Assembly: GCA_046296295.1 (NCBI GenBank)
Contig: JBKBLG010000018.1
Span: 1-64,000, forward strand
Direction: 5' to 3'
DNA length: 64,000 nt
DNA from: UBA10646 sp046296295
GTDB lineage: Bacteria > Bacteroidota > Bacteroidia > Chitinophagales > Chitinophagaceae
Positions within the stretch are counted from its first letter, which is position 1, and every line of letters starts with the position of its first letter. The translations under genes and the position numbers were made by a program. A model generated the notes under the pieces. That model was not told the DNA's origin. It did no database searches and saw nothing but the letters and a program-made list of their open reading frames with translations. This document shows, piece after piece, positions 36,217 to 46,316 of this stretch.

Positions 36217-36981
36217 ATGAATTTTAATTTATCACAAATGCCCGACCGCTTGGTGAAACCACGTACCAACGGATTAACTATGGTTATGGATAAGGGCTTG
36301 AGTATACAAGATGTACATAATTTTTTAAGCATTGCAGCCCCGCATGTAGATGTTGTAAAGCTAGGCTTTGGCACCAGCTATGTTACACCGAACCTTAGAG
36401 AAAAAATTGAAGTATATAAAACTTATAATATCCCCATTTACTTTGGTGGTACACTTTTCGAAGCATTTCTCATTCGTAATCAGTTCGAAGATTATATCGC
36501 TATTTGTAAAGATTATGGCATTACGTATATGGAGGTTAGCGATGGTAGTATTACCATACCTCATGCCGAAAAGTGCGGATACATTGAAAAACTTACCCAG
36601 CACGGTATTGTACTTAGCGAAGTAGGTAGTAAAGATGCAGCACACATTATACCACCGTATAAGTGGATCGAATTAATGAAGGCCGAGTTAGAAGCGGGCA
36701 GCACTTACGTAATTGCCGAAGCCCGTGAAGCCGGTAACGTAGGCATTTATCGTGGTAGTGGTGAAGTACGCGAAGGCTTAGTGCAAGAAATTTTAACCCA
36801 AATTCCCGGTGAACGCATTATTTGGGAAGCACCACAAAAAGCACAGCAGCTATATTTCCTAGAGTTGCTAGGCTGCAATGTTAACTTGGGCAATATAGCA
36901 CCAACCGAAGTAATTCCGCTCGAAGCCATGCGTATAGGCTTGCGTGGCGATACATTTATGCTTTATCTTGATAAAAAATAA
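36217..36981 (+). CDS. comA: Phosphosulfolactate synthase (ComA family)
   Basis: 254 residues, TIM-barrel family. Characteristic blocks: KPRTNGLTMVMDKGLS, DVVKLGFGTSYV, IYFGGTLFEAF, YMEVSDGSI, VLSEVGSKD, EAREAGNVGIYRGSGEVR and NLGNIAPTEVIPLEAMRIGLRGDT. ComA adds sulfite to phosphoenolpyruvate, giving phosphosulfolactate. In methanogens this leads to coenzyme M. In Bacteroidota there is no coenzyme M, so I infer supply of sulfolactate/sulfopyruvate, perhaps toward cysteate for sulfonolipids. The stop codon abuts the aroE start, so the two are co-expressed. Confidence 0.9.
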   Translation: MNFNLSQMPDRLVKPRTNGLTMVMDKGLSIQDVHNFLSIAAPHVDVVKLGFGTSYVTPNLREKIEVYKTYNIPIYFGGTLFEAFLIRNQFEDYIAICKDYGITYMEVSDGSITIPHAEKCGYIEKLTQHGIVLSEVGSKDAAHIIPPYKWIELMKAELEAGSTYVIAEAREAGNVGIYRGSGEVREGLVQEILTQIPGERIIWEAPQKAQQLYFLELLGCNVNLGNIAPTEVIPLEAMRIGLRGDTFMLYLDKK

Positions 36982-37746
36982 ATGGTGGATACAAACGATA
37001 AAGTAGTAGGCTTACTAGGTTATCCGCTAAGTCATAGCTTTTCTAAACGCTACTTTACCGACAAGTTTGCGGCTAGCGAAAACCTAAGGCATTGGTCGTT
37101 CCGCAACTTTGAAATCCCGGAACTGAATGATCAAACCTTGCAGAATGCGCTGTTACAAACACCATCACTGCAAGGTTTTTGCATTACCATACCACATAAA
37201 AAAAATATTTTGCCTTGGTTGCATCATACCAACGATGCTGTACAAGCCATCGGTGCATGCAACTGCGTTCGTTTGATTGATGGCCAACTTTGGGGGTACA
37301 ATACCGATTATATTGGCTTTCGGCAATCGTTCGAGCCATTATTGCAACACCACCACCAACAAGCATTGGTATTGGGTACGGGTGGTGCCGCCGCCGCAAT
37401 TATGTACGCCTTACGGCAAATGAACATTCGCTATACAGCAGTCAGCAGAACTGCAACACAAGCAACAATTACCTACGATGCTATTACCCCTGAAGTGCTG
37501 GCAGCACACCCCATTGTTATTAATACAACACCGTTAGGCACTTATCCTAATGTGCATGAAGCACCGCCACTCCCTTATGAAGTATTAACTACCCAACATT
37601 ATTTGTTCGATGTAGTGTATAACCCCAATCTTACACAATTTCTCGCATGGGGAAAGCAGGCGGGTGCTACCATAAAGAATGGTTATGACATGTTGGTGCT
37701 ACAAGCCGAAGAAAATTGGCGTATTTGGCAATCGGTGCCTGCGTAG
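36982..37746 (+). CDS. aroE: Shikimate dehydrogenase
   Basis: 254 residues. Shikimate-binding GYPLSHSFSKRYF, catalytic Lys in TIPHKKNILPWL, NCVRL..GQLWGYNTDYIGF, the NADP loop LGTGGAAAAIMYAL and the C-terminal NGYDMLVLQAEENWRIW. It reduces 3-dehydroshikimate in aromatic amino acid synthesis. It begins at the base after the comA stop codon. Dispersed-word copy at 37409 (ALRQM), another just after the stop (37750). Confidence 0.94.
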   Translation: MVDTNDKVVGLLGYPLSHSFSKRYFTDKFAASENLRHWSFRNFEIPELNDQTLQNALLQTPSLQGFCITIPHKKNILPWLHHTNDAVQAIGACNCVRLIDGQLWGYNTDYIGFRQSFEPLLQHHHQQALVLGTGGAAAAIMYALRQMNIRYTAVSRTATQATITYDAITPEVLAAHPIVINTTPLGTYPNVHEAPPLPYEVLTTQHYLFDVVYNPNLTQFLAWGKQAGATIKNGYDMLVLQAEENWRIWQSVPA

Positions 37747-37794
37747 ATTTTTACCGTAAGGTATACATAACACCAAAACATTCAAAAATCCCTT

Positions 37795-37802
37795 TATTTT
37801 TG
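37795..37802 (+). promoter_or_regulatory. -7 box of ruvA (and probably sprA)
   Basis: TATTTTTG, 10 bases before the ruvA ATG; predicted 5' leader only a few bases. Confidence 0.55.
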
Positions 37803-37812
37803 AAACATTCGT

Positions 37813-38430
37813 ATGATAGCATTCTTACAAGGCGAAATACAAACTATAACTCCTGCTTGGGTTTGGTTAAACGTACATGGCGTGGGTTACGAACTGCATA
37901 TTAGCAGCAATACCTATGAAGCCATTGCTAATGCCAAATCGGCTTTTTTATACACTCATTTGCAGATTACCGAGAATGCACATACATTATACGGGTTTGC
38001 CGAAGTGGGCGAAAAAACCTTGTTCTTGCACTTGATTAGCGTATCGGGCGTAGGTGCAGCAACTGCAAGGCTTATGTTGTCTGGTATGCGGCCCGAAGAA
38101 ATTGTGCGGAGCATTGTACAGGGCAACGTGAAGCAACTAGAAAGTATCAAAGGAATTGGTAAAAAAACGGCTGAAAGATTAATTGTTGAACTCAGAGAAA
38201 AATTAGGAAAAGCTAGTTTGCAAAATCCTAGCCTTACGGGAAATGTATTGAGCGTCGGTAGTAGTAATACAGGCGCTGGTAGTGCACCCGAGTACGATGC
38301 AGTAGAAGCACTAATTGCATTAGGAATACACAAGAATATTGCTGAAAATGCCGTTAAAGCAGCACTAACCAATAACAATGGAAACACCGACACCGAAACT
38401 TTAATAAAACTTGCACTTAAAAATTTATAG
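37813..38430 (+). CDS. ruvA: Holliday junction branch migration protein RuvA
   Basis: 205 residues. N-terminal OB fold (MIAFLQGEIQTITPAWVWLNVHGVGYEL), helix-hairpin-helix pair (VSGVGAATARLMLSG and IKGIGKKTAERLIVELREKL) and the C-terminal domain that contacts RuvB (about 155-205). Functions with RuvB in branch migration. sprA follows 41 bases later, the ruvA-sprA order often seen in Bacteroidota. Confidence 0.96.
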   Translation: MIAFLQGEIQTITPAWVWLNVHGVGYELHISSNTYEAIANAKSAFLYTHLQITENAHTLYGFAEVGEKTLFLHLISVSGVGAATARLMLSGMRPEEIVRSIVQGNVKQLESIKGIGKKTAERLIVELREKLGKASLQNPSLTGNVLSVGSSNTGAGSAPEYDAVEALIALGIHKNIAENAVKAALTNNNGNTDTETLIKLALKNL

Positions 38431-38471
38431 GCTTATAGAGGATACTTCTACTTAACTAAGGCTTAGATACA

Positions 38472-41400
38472 TTGACTTTACGATATATTGTTCAGTTTTG
38501 TTTACTGGTGCTAACTATGGCAGGCATTGGAAATATTTTGCATGCCCAAAATAATGCAGGCACTACTAACACCGATACCAATAAACTGCGTTATCCCATT
38601 CGCGATACCCGTGGCAGCCGTTTTTTAGGCCGCCCACAAATTTTTGATTTTAGAGATTCTGGTATTGTTAAACGCACCATCGAATACGACCCCACCACCA
38701 AGCAATATGTAATTGTAGAAAAAATTGGCGGCAGAACCTATCGCCAACCTACCAACCTTACTTTTGAGGAGTTCTGGCGCTTACAAAATCAACGTTCTGA
38801 AACCGAATATTTTCAGTTGCGTAACAGAACCTTAGCTACTTTGAATCGCAAAACAAAGCGGCCTCCATTGCAAGCTTATCCAAGCTTATTCGATCGGATT
38901 TTCGGTGTTGGCCCTGGTGGGCTAAAGGTTGATATTCGTCCGCAAGGTAACGTTGATTTGTTTTTAGGGTATCAGGGGCAGCAAATCAAAAACCCAACTT
39001 TACCCGAAAGGGCACGCCGTAACGGTGGTTTTGATTTTGATATGAATGCCAACTTGAATGTAATTGGTAATATTGGCGACAAGCTGAAACTTCCGATCAA
39101 TTATAATACACTTGCCAACTTTGATTTTGAAAATCAGTTAAAACTCGATTATCGAGGCAAAGATGATGAAATAATTAAAAGTATTGAAGCCGGTAATATT
39201 TCATTTTCAAGTAAAGGAACTTTAATACCAAGTACACAAAGCTTATTTGGTGTTAAAACACAACTACAATTTGGAAAGCTCTTTGTAACAACAGCATTAG
39301 CCAATCAACGAGCACAACGCCAGAGTGTGAACTTACAGGGTGGCGGCATTAGCCAACGCATTCAAAAAAAACTTGATGATTATGAAGATAATAGGCACTT
39401 TTTATTGGCAAACTTTTTTAAAGATCAGTACAATAGTGCCATGAGTAACCTGCCTATTACCAATAGTCAGGTACAAATTCAACGTATAGAAGTATGGGTT
39501 ACCAACCGTACCAGTGCTACCACAGAAACACGCGATGTAGTAGCGTTAATGGACTTAGGAGAAAGTGCACCTTTTCGTAACCCGCCCATTCAAAGTTTAA
39601 CCGGCAACCCGCTACCGAATAACGGTGCCAACTCATTGTATAGTTTCTTAACATCAAGCCCCAATTATCGTAACCCGAGTGGCATTACAAGCGTGTTACA
39701 AGGTTATGGATTACGTCCTGTAGAAGATTTTGAAAAAACATTTGCACGTAAGTTAACACCCAACGAGTACTACTTTAATCCACAAATTGGCTTCTTATCA
39801 TTAAACCAACAATTGCAACCCGATGAGGTATTAGGTGTTGCTTTTCAATACAGTTATAATGGGCGTACCTATCAGGTAGGTGAGTTCACGCAAGATGTTG
39901 CAGTTGATAGTACCAGTGGCGTTCAAAAAGTACTCTTCTTAAAAATGCTAAAAGCAACAAGTGCCCGGGTGAACTTACCTATTTGGCGTTTAATGATGAA
40001 GAACGTGTACAGCCTAGACTTGCCTGGACTGAATCGAGAAGACTTTAAACTTAACATTTTATACGAAGAGCCAAGCGGCGGTTTTAAACGCTATCTTCCC
40101 GAAAGTGCACCCAATGTAGAAGGCCGCCCACTTATTTCTATTTTGCGAGCAGATAGATTGAATAACCGAAACGATCCTATGCCTGATGGGTTATTCGATT
40201 ATGTAGAAGGGTTTACTATTTTGAGCCAGCAAGGAAAAATTATCTTCCCAGTATTAGAACCTTTCGGTAAAGATTTAGATACGCTTGCATTCGCAGGCCA
40301 ACCTGCAAATATTAAAAACAAGTACGTGTACTATCAATTATATGATAGTATTAAAGCAATTGCTCAAACGTATGCCAACTATAATAGATATGTTTTTCAA
40401 GGCACCGCCAAGGGTAGTAGTAACAGCGATATATACCTAGGAGCATTTAATATTCCACAAGGTTCGGTATCGGTAACTGCCGGCGGGCAAGTACTCAGAG
40501 AAGGTGTTGATTACATCGTAGATTATAACCTAGGCTCTCTCAAAATCATTAATAGTGCTATCACCAATGCCGGCGTTCCCGTTCAAGTGCAGTTCGAAAA
40601 CAACGGTACCTTTGGTATTCAACAGCGTAGCTTTTTTGGCTTGCGATTAGATTATCTTGCGAGTAAAAATTTTACCGTAGGTGGTACCATAGCACGGTTG
40701 GCAGAACGCCCATTCTTCACCAAAATGAGTTATGGCGAAGATCCTATCAAGAATACCATGTACGGGCTCGATTTTAGCTACCGCAAAAATCTCCCCGGTC
40801 TTACAAAAATGCTCGATAAGTTACCATTCTATAGCACCAATGCTATGAGTACCATTACTGCATATGGTGAAGGAGCTTATTTAAAACCAGGGCATCCCAA
40901 ACAAATTGGTAATGGTAAAGAAGGCTTAATTTATATCGACGATTTTGAAGGTACACGTAACAGTGTTGATTTACGATTCCCATATGTTGCATGGACGTTA
41001 GCTAGCACCCCACAAGGCACCAACCGCTTCCCCGAAGCCACTTTAATGGATAGCATAGATTATGGTAAAAATCGTGCCCTATTAAGTTGGTATAATATCG
41101 AACCGGTGCTACAAGATAAAAACGGTGCCAACAATCCCTTACGCAGAAACTTAAATGAATTGAGCGACCCTCGTGTAAGAGCTGTATTTACGAAAGAACT
41201 GTTTCCACAACGTACCACCAATATTACCGACGTACAAACCAGCACCTTCGATTTAACATTCTATCCTACCGAAAGAGGGCCTTATAATTTCAGTAGAACT
41301 GCTGCCGATTTAGATGCTAATGGCCGATTGCGTAACCCCCGCCAACGTTGGGGCGGTATCATGCGTAATATCGATCAAACCGATTTTGAAACAGGTAACG

Positions 41401-44400
41401 TTGAATTTGTTGAGTTCTGGGTGCAAAATCCATTTATCAACATTCCTGCGAGCCGCGGCGGCAAAATGTATTTAAACCTAGGTAACATTAGCGAAGATGT
41501 ACTTCGCGATGGAAAGCGTTTTTATGAAAATGGGTTACCCACACCTAACCAACCTAGTGCTATCGATAATAATACCACCTGGGGTCGGGTACCTTTAAAT
41601 CCAATTCAGGTTACACAAGCATTTAGTAACGATCCTGCCGACCGACCATTTCAAGATATTGGCTTCGATGGTTTAAGTGACACAGCAGAACGTGTTAAAC
41701 GCAGCAGTTATATCGCAAGTGTTAGTGCCATTGTAAGTGGTGCCGTGTTGCAAGCCATTCAAGCCGATCCGAGTAACGATAACTATGTGTGGTATCGTGA
41801 TAGTCGATACGATGCAGCAGGAACTGGCATACTAGGCCGTTATAAACGATTCAATGGCTCTGAAGGTAATAGTGCTGTTGCAAGTACAACCAGCCAGTTT
41901 AGCAGTGCAGCAACACTCTATCCAGATAACGAAGATTTAAACCGCGATAATACCCTGAATGAAACTGAAGAATACTATGAGTATGAAATCGATTTAAAGC
42001 CGGGCATGAATACCATTAACAACCCTTACATCACCGATGTACGTAATGTGCCCATTACTTATGCCAATGGAACTTCTGGAAATGAATTGTGGTATTTGTT
42101 CCGCATACCCATTCGTAACTACACACGTAAAGTAGGTAACATCCCCGACTTTAAAAGTATACGTTTCATTCGCATGTATCTCACCGATTTCGAAGACAGC
42201 GTTACCCTACGCTTTGCTCGCCTCGATTTAGTGCGTAATCAATGGCGAAGTTTCACCTACTTGCTCGATACTACCGGAAGCTATCAACCAATACCTGCCA
42301 ATAGCAATACGAAATTGAATGTCCTTGCGGTAAATCTTGAAGAAAACAGTAGTCGCCAACCTGTGCCATATCGTATACCACCCGGTATTGAACGCGTTCA
42401 AATGTTAAGTAACAACGGCGTCAACTTGTTGCAAAACGAACAGAGTATGAGTTTGCGTATCAACGACTTACGCGAAGGCGATGCACGGGCAGTATTTAAA
42501 ACCCTGAACATGGATTTTCGCCAGTATGGTCGTTTAAATATGTTCATACATGCCGAAAGTGTACAAGGTGCCAGACCACTCAATAATGGCGATTTAAACG
42601 CAGTTATTCGTATAGGCCAAGATTATTTGAACAACTATTATGAAATAAAAATTCCTTTGCAAGTAACACCATTCGGTGCTACTACAGATACTGCTATTTG
42701 GCCAACAGCAAATAATCTTGATTTCTCTTTACAAGAATTAGTGAACCTTAAATTGCGTAGGAACAATATCCCAAATGCTAGTTTAACAACCATTTACAGA
42801 GAACGTATTGGCAATAGAACGTTCAGCGTAATGGGTAATCCTAACCTTGCCGAGGTTCGCGTATTTCTACTAGGGGTCGAAAATGCACTTGGTGGCACAA
42901 CAGCAGAACTAAGTACCGAAGTTTGGTTCAACGAATTACGTTTAAGTGCACTCGACGAGGCGGGTGGTTATGCAGCATTAGGAAGGGTAGATTTTCAATT
43001 AGCCGATTTAGGAACACTTAGTCTAAGTGCCAACACCTACACAAAAGGTTTCGGGGCTATCGAACAAAGGGTTAATGAACGTGCTCGAGATAATATGGTT
43101 CAATATGATATTGCCACCCAGCTCGATTTAGGAAAATTAACCCCCCGAAAAGCTGGTATTACTATTCCAGTATACTTCAGTTTAAATAAAACCATCAAAA
43201 CGCCAGAATACGATCCCTTCGATCAAGATGTAAAGTATAAAGACAAATTAAATGCTTCTCGTAATAAAGATTCTGTTCGAAAAGCTGCCATAGACCAAAC
43301 CACTATTACAACTATTAATTTCACGAATGTGAGGTTTGGGCAAGCAACTAGAAAAAATCGTATCTGGAATTTAAAAAACTTTGATTTTAGTTATAGCTAT
43401 ATCAAAACAAGTGCTAGTACACCTATTGTAGATCGCAACGATATTATTAGGCACCGTTTTGGCATGGGTTATACTTTTAATGGGCAGAATAAGTTCATTG
43501 AACCTTTCAAGAAAATCATTAAAAACAACAGTATTTGGCTGAATTGGATCAAAGATTTCAACTTTAACTTAACGCCTGCCTTACTTGGCTTTAGAGTCGA
43601 TATTAATCGTCAGTTCGGTCAGTACATCCCTAGAATTGTTAGCTTCGATGGTAAGATAGAACGAGTAGATACCACTTACGATAAATACTTCAATTTCGAT
43701 CGTTTTTATAACCTTCGTTGGGATTTGAGCCGTAGTCTTAATTTAGATTTTACAGCCTCTAACATGGCTCGTGTAGATGAACCTTTCGGAGCCATAAACA
43801 CACGTGAGAAAAAAGATAGCTTACGTAAAAATTTCTTTGCTGGTGGCCGTAACATCGACTACAAACAAAAAACTGTTATCAGTTATAACTTCCCGTTAGG
43901 CAAGCTACCTTTAACAGATTGGATAACAGCACGTTATAATTACACCACCAATTACAATTGGATAGCCGCCAGCTTATTGGCTCGTAACTTGGGTAACTTC
44001 TTAGAAAACGGACAAGAAAATAGTTTGAACGCAGAGTTAGATTTTGGACGTTTGTATAACAAAGTTCGTTTCTTTAGTCAGCTCGATAATGCAAGCTATA
44101 GTGCAAGTACTACAAACGGTGGCAAAAAAGGCAATGCACCGCAAGCACAGCTTAACAATAACCAAAAAACAAGTAAGCAAAGTAGCTTAAATACCTTGCC
44201 ACCGCGTGAGGAGGTAATAAAAGGTAAAAAAGGCAAAGCTAAACGTGAAGCACTAAGGCAGTGGCGGGCTCAAAAGCGTAACCTACGCATTCAAGAACGT
44301 CAGCAGCACTTCAATGAACCTATAGATATAGGTGGTGTTGCACGAGCCACAGGACGTTTGGTTACTATGTTAAAGCGAGTAAGTATTAATTATAGCGAAA

Positions 44401-45782
44401 ACTACCGTAGTCGTGTTCCGGGTTATATGGATAGTACTAGAGTATTAGGTCAAAACTTTGCGAGTATGCAACCCGGCCTCGATTATGTATTTGGCCGTCA
44501 GCCTAATCGGGCATGGCTCGATGATAAGGCACGTAGAGGTTTAATTACCCGCGACAGTACATTCAATGTGTTGTATCGTCAAAACTTTGAACAACGCTTA
44601 AGCATTACAGCACAAATTGAGCCTATTCGTGAATTAACCATCGATTTAAATATTGATAAGTCTTTCAATAAAGAGTACACCCAACTCTTTAAAGATACCA
44701 CAGGTACTGGTAATAACTTTGCACACCTTAGCCCTTACGCAAGTGGTGGTTTCAGTGTAAGCTACATTAGTTTTAAAACCTTATTTGAGCCAACCAGAGC
44801 AGGGTCTGTTAGTGAAACATTTAAGCAGTTTCAAAATAACAGAATTATTGTAAGCCGCCGTGTAGCCGAAACAAACCCTTATTGGCAAAGCTTACCTGCA
44901 GCACAAAAATTTACACCCGATGGTTATGCAACAGGTTATGGCCGTTATGCACAAGATGTATTGATACCTGCTTTTATTGCAGCCTATCAAAAGCAAGATG
45001 CAGGTACAGTACCACTTATCAATCAGAACAATAGTAAGATAAGTACGAACCCGTTTTCGGGTATCAAAGCAATGCCTAACTGGCGTGCAACGTACACCGG
45101 CTTAACACGCATACCAAGTGTGGCCGGCAAGTTTAGCAACATTAGTTTATCGCATGGTTACAATGGAACACTAAGCATGAACAGTTATAGCAGTGCATTA
45201 AGTTTCGCAGATCCATTGGTCTTAAGTGCACCCGGATTTATCGATACTATTTCCGGTAACTATGTACCGTTTTTCTTAGTGCCTAACATTACCATTCAAG
45301 AGCAGTTTATGCCGGTATTTGGTTTTGATGTTACCACCGTAAGTCAAATGAATTTAAAGTTTGAGTATCGTAAAAGCCGTCAACTTAGTTTGAGCTTGAT
45401 AGATTATCAATTAAGCGAAGTGAAGAGTACCGAATGGGTATTTGGGGGTAGCTTCAGAAAGCGTGGTGTACACTTGCCATTCAAATTACCAGGTATGAAA
45501 GGCAAAAAATTAGAGAACGATATTAACCTTCGGCTCGATTTGGCTTTTAGAGATGATGTTCAAAGCAATAGTCGTTTAGACCAAGAAAACAATTATAGCA
45601 CTGGCGGACAAAAAGTAATTACCATACAGCCAAGCATCGATTATATTTTGAACAATCGCTTTAACGTGAAGTTGTATTTCGATCAACGCCGTGTTATACC
45701 CTATATTTCTACTTCTGCACCTACAGTTAATACAAGAGCAGGTATTCAAGTTCGTATATCATTAGCACCTCAAGGGCAATAA
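38472..45782 (+). CDS. sprA: T9SS outer-membrane translocon protein SprA (Sov)
   Basis: 2436 residues, the size of SprA, which forms the giant beta-barrel pore of the type IX secretion system. A signal peptide covers about 1-25. It is Asn/Tyr/Arg-rich with regular beta strands, SprA-type blocks such as KVDIRPQGNVDLFLGYQGQQIKNPTLPERAR near 155 and KEGLIYIDDFEGTRNSVDLR near 815. The start codon is TTG 38472: an in-frame stop lies 13 bases upstream (38457-38459) and the first ATG (38517) would cut the signal peptide. Only one dispersed-word copy in 7.3 kb (42323). It should secrete the two giant CTD proteins of this window. Confidence 0.95.
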   Translation: MTLRYIVQFCLLVLTMAGIGNILHAQNNAGTTNTDTNKLRYPIRDTRGSRFLGRPQIFDFRDSGIVKRTIEYDPTTKQYVIVEKIGGRTYRQPTNLTFEEFWRLQNQRSETEYFQLRNRTLATLNRKTKRPPLQAYPSLFDRIFGVGPGGLKVDIRPQGNVDLFLGYQGQQIKNPTLPERARRNGGFDFDMNANLNVIGNIGDKLKLPINYNTLANFDFENQLKLDYRGKDDEIIKSIEAGNISFSSKGTLIPSTQSLFGVKTQLQFGKLFVTTALANQRAQRQSVNLQGGGISQRIQKKLDDYEDNRHFLLANFFKDQYNSAMSNLPITNSQVQIQRIEVWVTNRTSATTETRDVVALMDLGESAPFRNPPIQSLTGNPLPNNGANSLYSFLTSSPNYRNPSGITSVLQGYGLRPVEDFEKTFARKLTPNEYYFNPQIGFLSLNQQLQPDEVLGVAFQYSYNGRTYQVGEFTQDVAVDSTSGVQKVLFLKMLKATSARVNLPIWRLMMKNVYSLDLPGLNREDFKLNILYEEPSGGFKRYLPESAPNVEGRPLISILRADRLNNRNDPMPDGLFDYVEGFTILSQQGKIIFPVLEPFGKDLDTLAFAGQPANIKNKYVYYQLYDSIKAIAQTYANYNRYVFQGTAKGSSNSDIYLGAFNIPQGSVSVTAGGQVLREGVDYIVDYNLGSLKIINSAITNAGVPVQVQFENNGTFGIQQRSFFGLRLDYLASKNFTVGGTIARLAERPFFTKMSYGEDPIKNTMYGLDFSYRKNLPGLTKMLDKLPFYSTNAMSTITAYGEGAYLKPGHPKQIGNGKEGLIYIDDFEGTRNSVDLRFPYVAWTLASTPQGTNRFPEATLMDSIDYGKNRALLSWYNIEPVLQDKNGANNPLRRNLNELSDPRVRAVFTKELFPQRTTNITDVQTSTFDLTFYPTERGPYNFSRTAADLDANGRLRNPRQRWGGIMRNIDQTDFETGNVEFVEFWVQNPFINIPASRGGKMYLNLGNISEDVLRDGKRFYENGLPTPNQPSAIDNNTTWGRVPLNPIQVTQAFSNDPADRPFQDIGFDGLSDTAERVKRSSYIASVSAIVSGAVLQAIQADPSNDNYVWYRDSRYDAAGTGILGRYKRFNGSEGNSAVASTTSQFSSAATLYPDNEDLNRDNTLNETEEYYEYEIDLKPGMNTINNPYITDVRNVPITYANGTSGNELWYLFRIPIRNYTRKVGNIPDFKSIRFIRMYLTDFEDSVTLRFARLDLVRNQWRSFTYLLDTTGSYQPIPANSNTKLNVLAVNLEENSSRQPVPYRIPPGIERVQMLSNNGVNLLQNEQSMSLRINDLREGDARAVFKTLNMDFRQYGRLNMFIHAESVQGARPLNNGDLNAVIRIGQDYLNNYYEIKIPLQVTPFGATTDTAIWPTANNLDFSLQELVNLKLRRNNIPNASLTTIYRERIGNRTFSVMGNPNLAEVRVFLLGVENALGGTTAELSTEVWFNELRLSALDEAGGYAALGRVDFQLADLGTLSLSANTYTKGFGAIEQRVNERARDNMVQYDIATQLDLGKLTPRKAGITIPVYFSLNKTIKTPEYDPFDQDVKYKDKLNASRNKDSVRKAAIDQTTITTINFTNVRFGQATRKNRIWNLKNFDFSYSYIKTSASTPIVDRNDIIRHRFGMGYTFNGQNKFIEPFKKIIKNNSIWLNWIKDFNFNLTPALLGFRVDINRQFGQYIPRIVSFDGKIERVDTTYDKYFNFDRFYNLRWDLSRSLNLDFTASNMARVDEPFGAINTREKKDSLRKNFFAGGRNIDYKQKTVISYNFPLGKLPLTDWITARYNYTTNYNWIAASLLARNLGNFLENGQENSLNAELDFGRLYNKVRFFSQLDNASYSASTTNGGKKGNAPQAQLNNNQKTSKQSSLNTLPPREEVIKGKKGKAKREALRQWRAQKRNLRIQERQQHFNEPIDIGGVARATGRLVTMLKRVSINYSENYRSRVPGYMDSTRVLGQNFASMQPGLDYVFGRQPNRAWLDDKARRGLITRDSTFNVLYRQNFEQRLSITAQIEPIRELTIDLNIDKSFNKEYTQLFKDTTGTGNNFAHLSPYASGGFSVSYISFKTLFEPTRAGSVSETFKQFQNNRIIVSRRVAETNPYWQSLPAAQKFTPDGYATGYGRYAQDVLIPAFIAAYQKQDAGTVPLINQNNSKISTNPFSGIKAMPNWRATYTGLTRIPSVAGKFSNISLSHGYNGTLSMNSYSSALSFADPLVLSAPGFIDTISGNYVPFFLVPNITIQEQFMPVFGFDVTTVSQMNLKFEYRKSRQLSLSLIDYQLSEVKSTEWVFGGSFRKRGVHLPFKLPGMKGKKLENDINLRLDLAFRDDVQSNSRLDQENNYSTGGQKVITIQPSIDYILNNRFNVKLYFDQRRVIPYISTSAPTVNTRAGIQVRISLAPQGQ

Positions 45783-45806
45783 TATTTACCGTAAGGTGAA
45801 ATTAAA

Positions 45807-45831
45807 AAAGGGTTGCATGGTGCAACCCTTT
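45807..45831. terminator. Bidirectional terminator between sprA and the HIT gene
   Basis: AAAGGGTTGCA (45807-45817), loop TGG, TGCAACCCTTT (45821-45831). On the minus strand it is followed by six T. Dispersed-word copies flank it on both sides (45784 and 45850). Confidence 0.85.
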
Positions 45832-45864
45832 ACTGTTAAAGTAATTATGCCTTACGGCAAATGA

Positions 45865-46260
45865 TTACGCTTGTAGAAAAGATTGAATTTTTTCTTGTGC
45901 TGCTGCTAATGCTTCGGCTGATGCTGCTTTTTTGTTGTTCATCAGAGCAGCATCGGCCATGCTATTCATAGGTAATAAATGAATATGTGTGTGTGGCACT
46001 TCAAAACCCAGCGTAAGTATATTCACTCTGTCGCAAGGGTATGCTTGTTGTATTGCTTTTGCAATAGGTTGTGCGAATAATAACATACCTGCTAAATACT
46101 GCGTAGGTAAGTCGAAAATACGATCTACCTCTATTTTAGGAACCACCAATGTATGACCTTCTGCTGCTGGAAATATATCTAAGAAAGCAAAATATAAATC
46201 GTTCTCTGCAATTTTATAACTCGGTATATCGCCAGCAATAATTTTCGAAAACAGTGTCAT
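45865..46260 (-). CDS. HIT-family nucleotide hydrolase/transferase
   Basis: 131 residues, normal length. N-terminal MTLFSKIIAGDIPSYKIAE and the histidine triad HTHIHLLPM near residue 98; DRVNILTLGFEVPHTHIHL is typical of bacterial Hint-like (HinT) proteins that hydrolyse nucleoside phosphoramidates. Preceded by an inverted pair of the dispersed word, followed by a terminator. Confidence 0.92.
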   Translation of the reverse strand: MTLFSKIIAGDIPSYKIAENDLYFAFLDIFPAAEGHTLVVPKIEVDRIFDLPTQYLAGMLLFAQPIAKAIQQAYPCDRVNILTLGFEVPHTHIHLLPMNSMADAALMNNKKAASAEALAAAQEKIQSFLQA

Positions 46261-46280
46261 ATAGTAAGGGTTTTAAAAAA

Positions 46281-46313
46281 ATTTACCGCAAGGTAAGTGC
46301 CTTACGGCAAATG
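46281..46313. repeat. Inverted pair of the dispersed word between two minus-strand genes
   Basis: ATTTACCGCAAGG (46281-46293) and CCTTACGGCAAATG (46300-46313) face each other across 6 bases; 11 of 13 positions pair. It lies 3 bases beyond the stop codon of the gene at 46317. Confidence 0.75.
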
Positions 46314-46316
46314 AAG

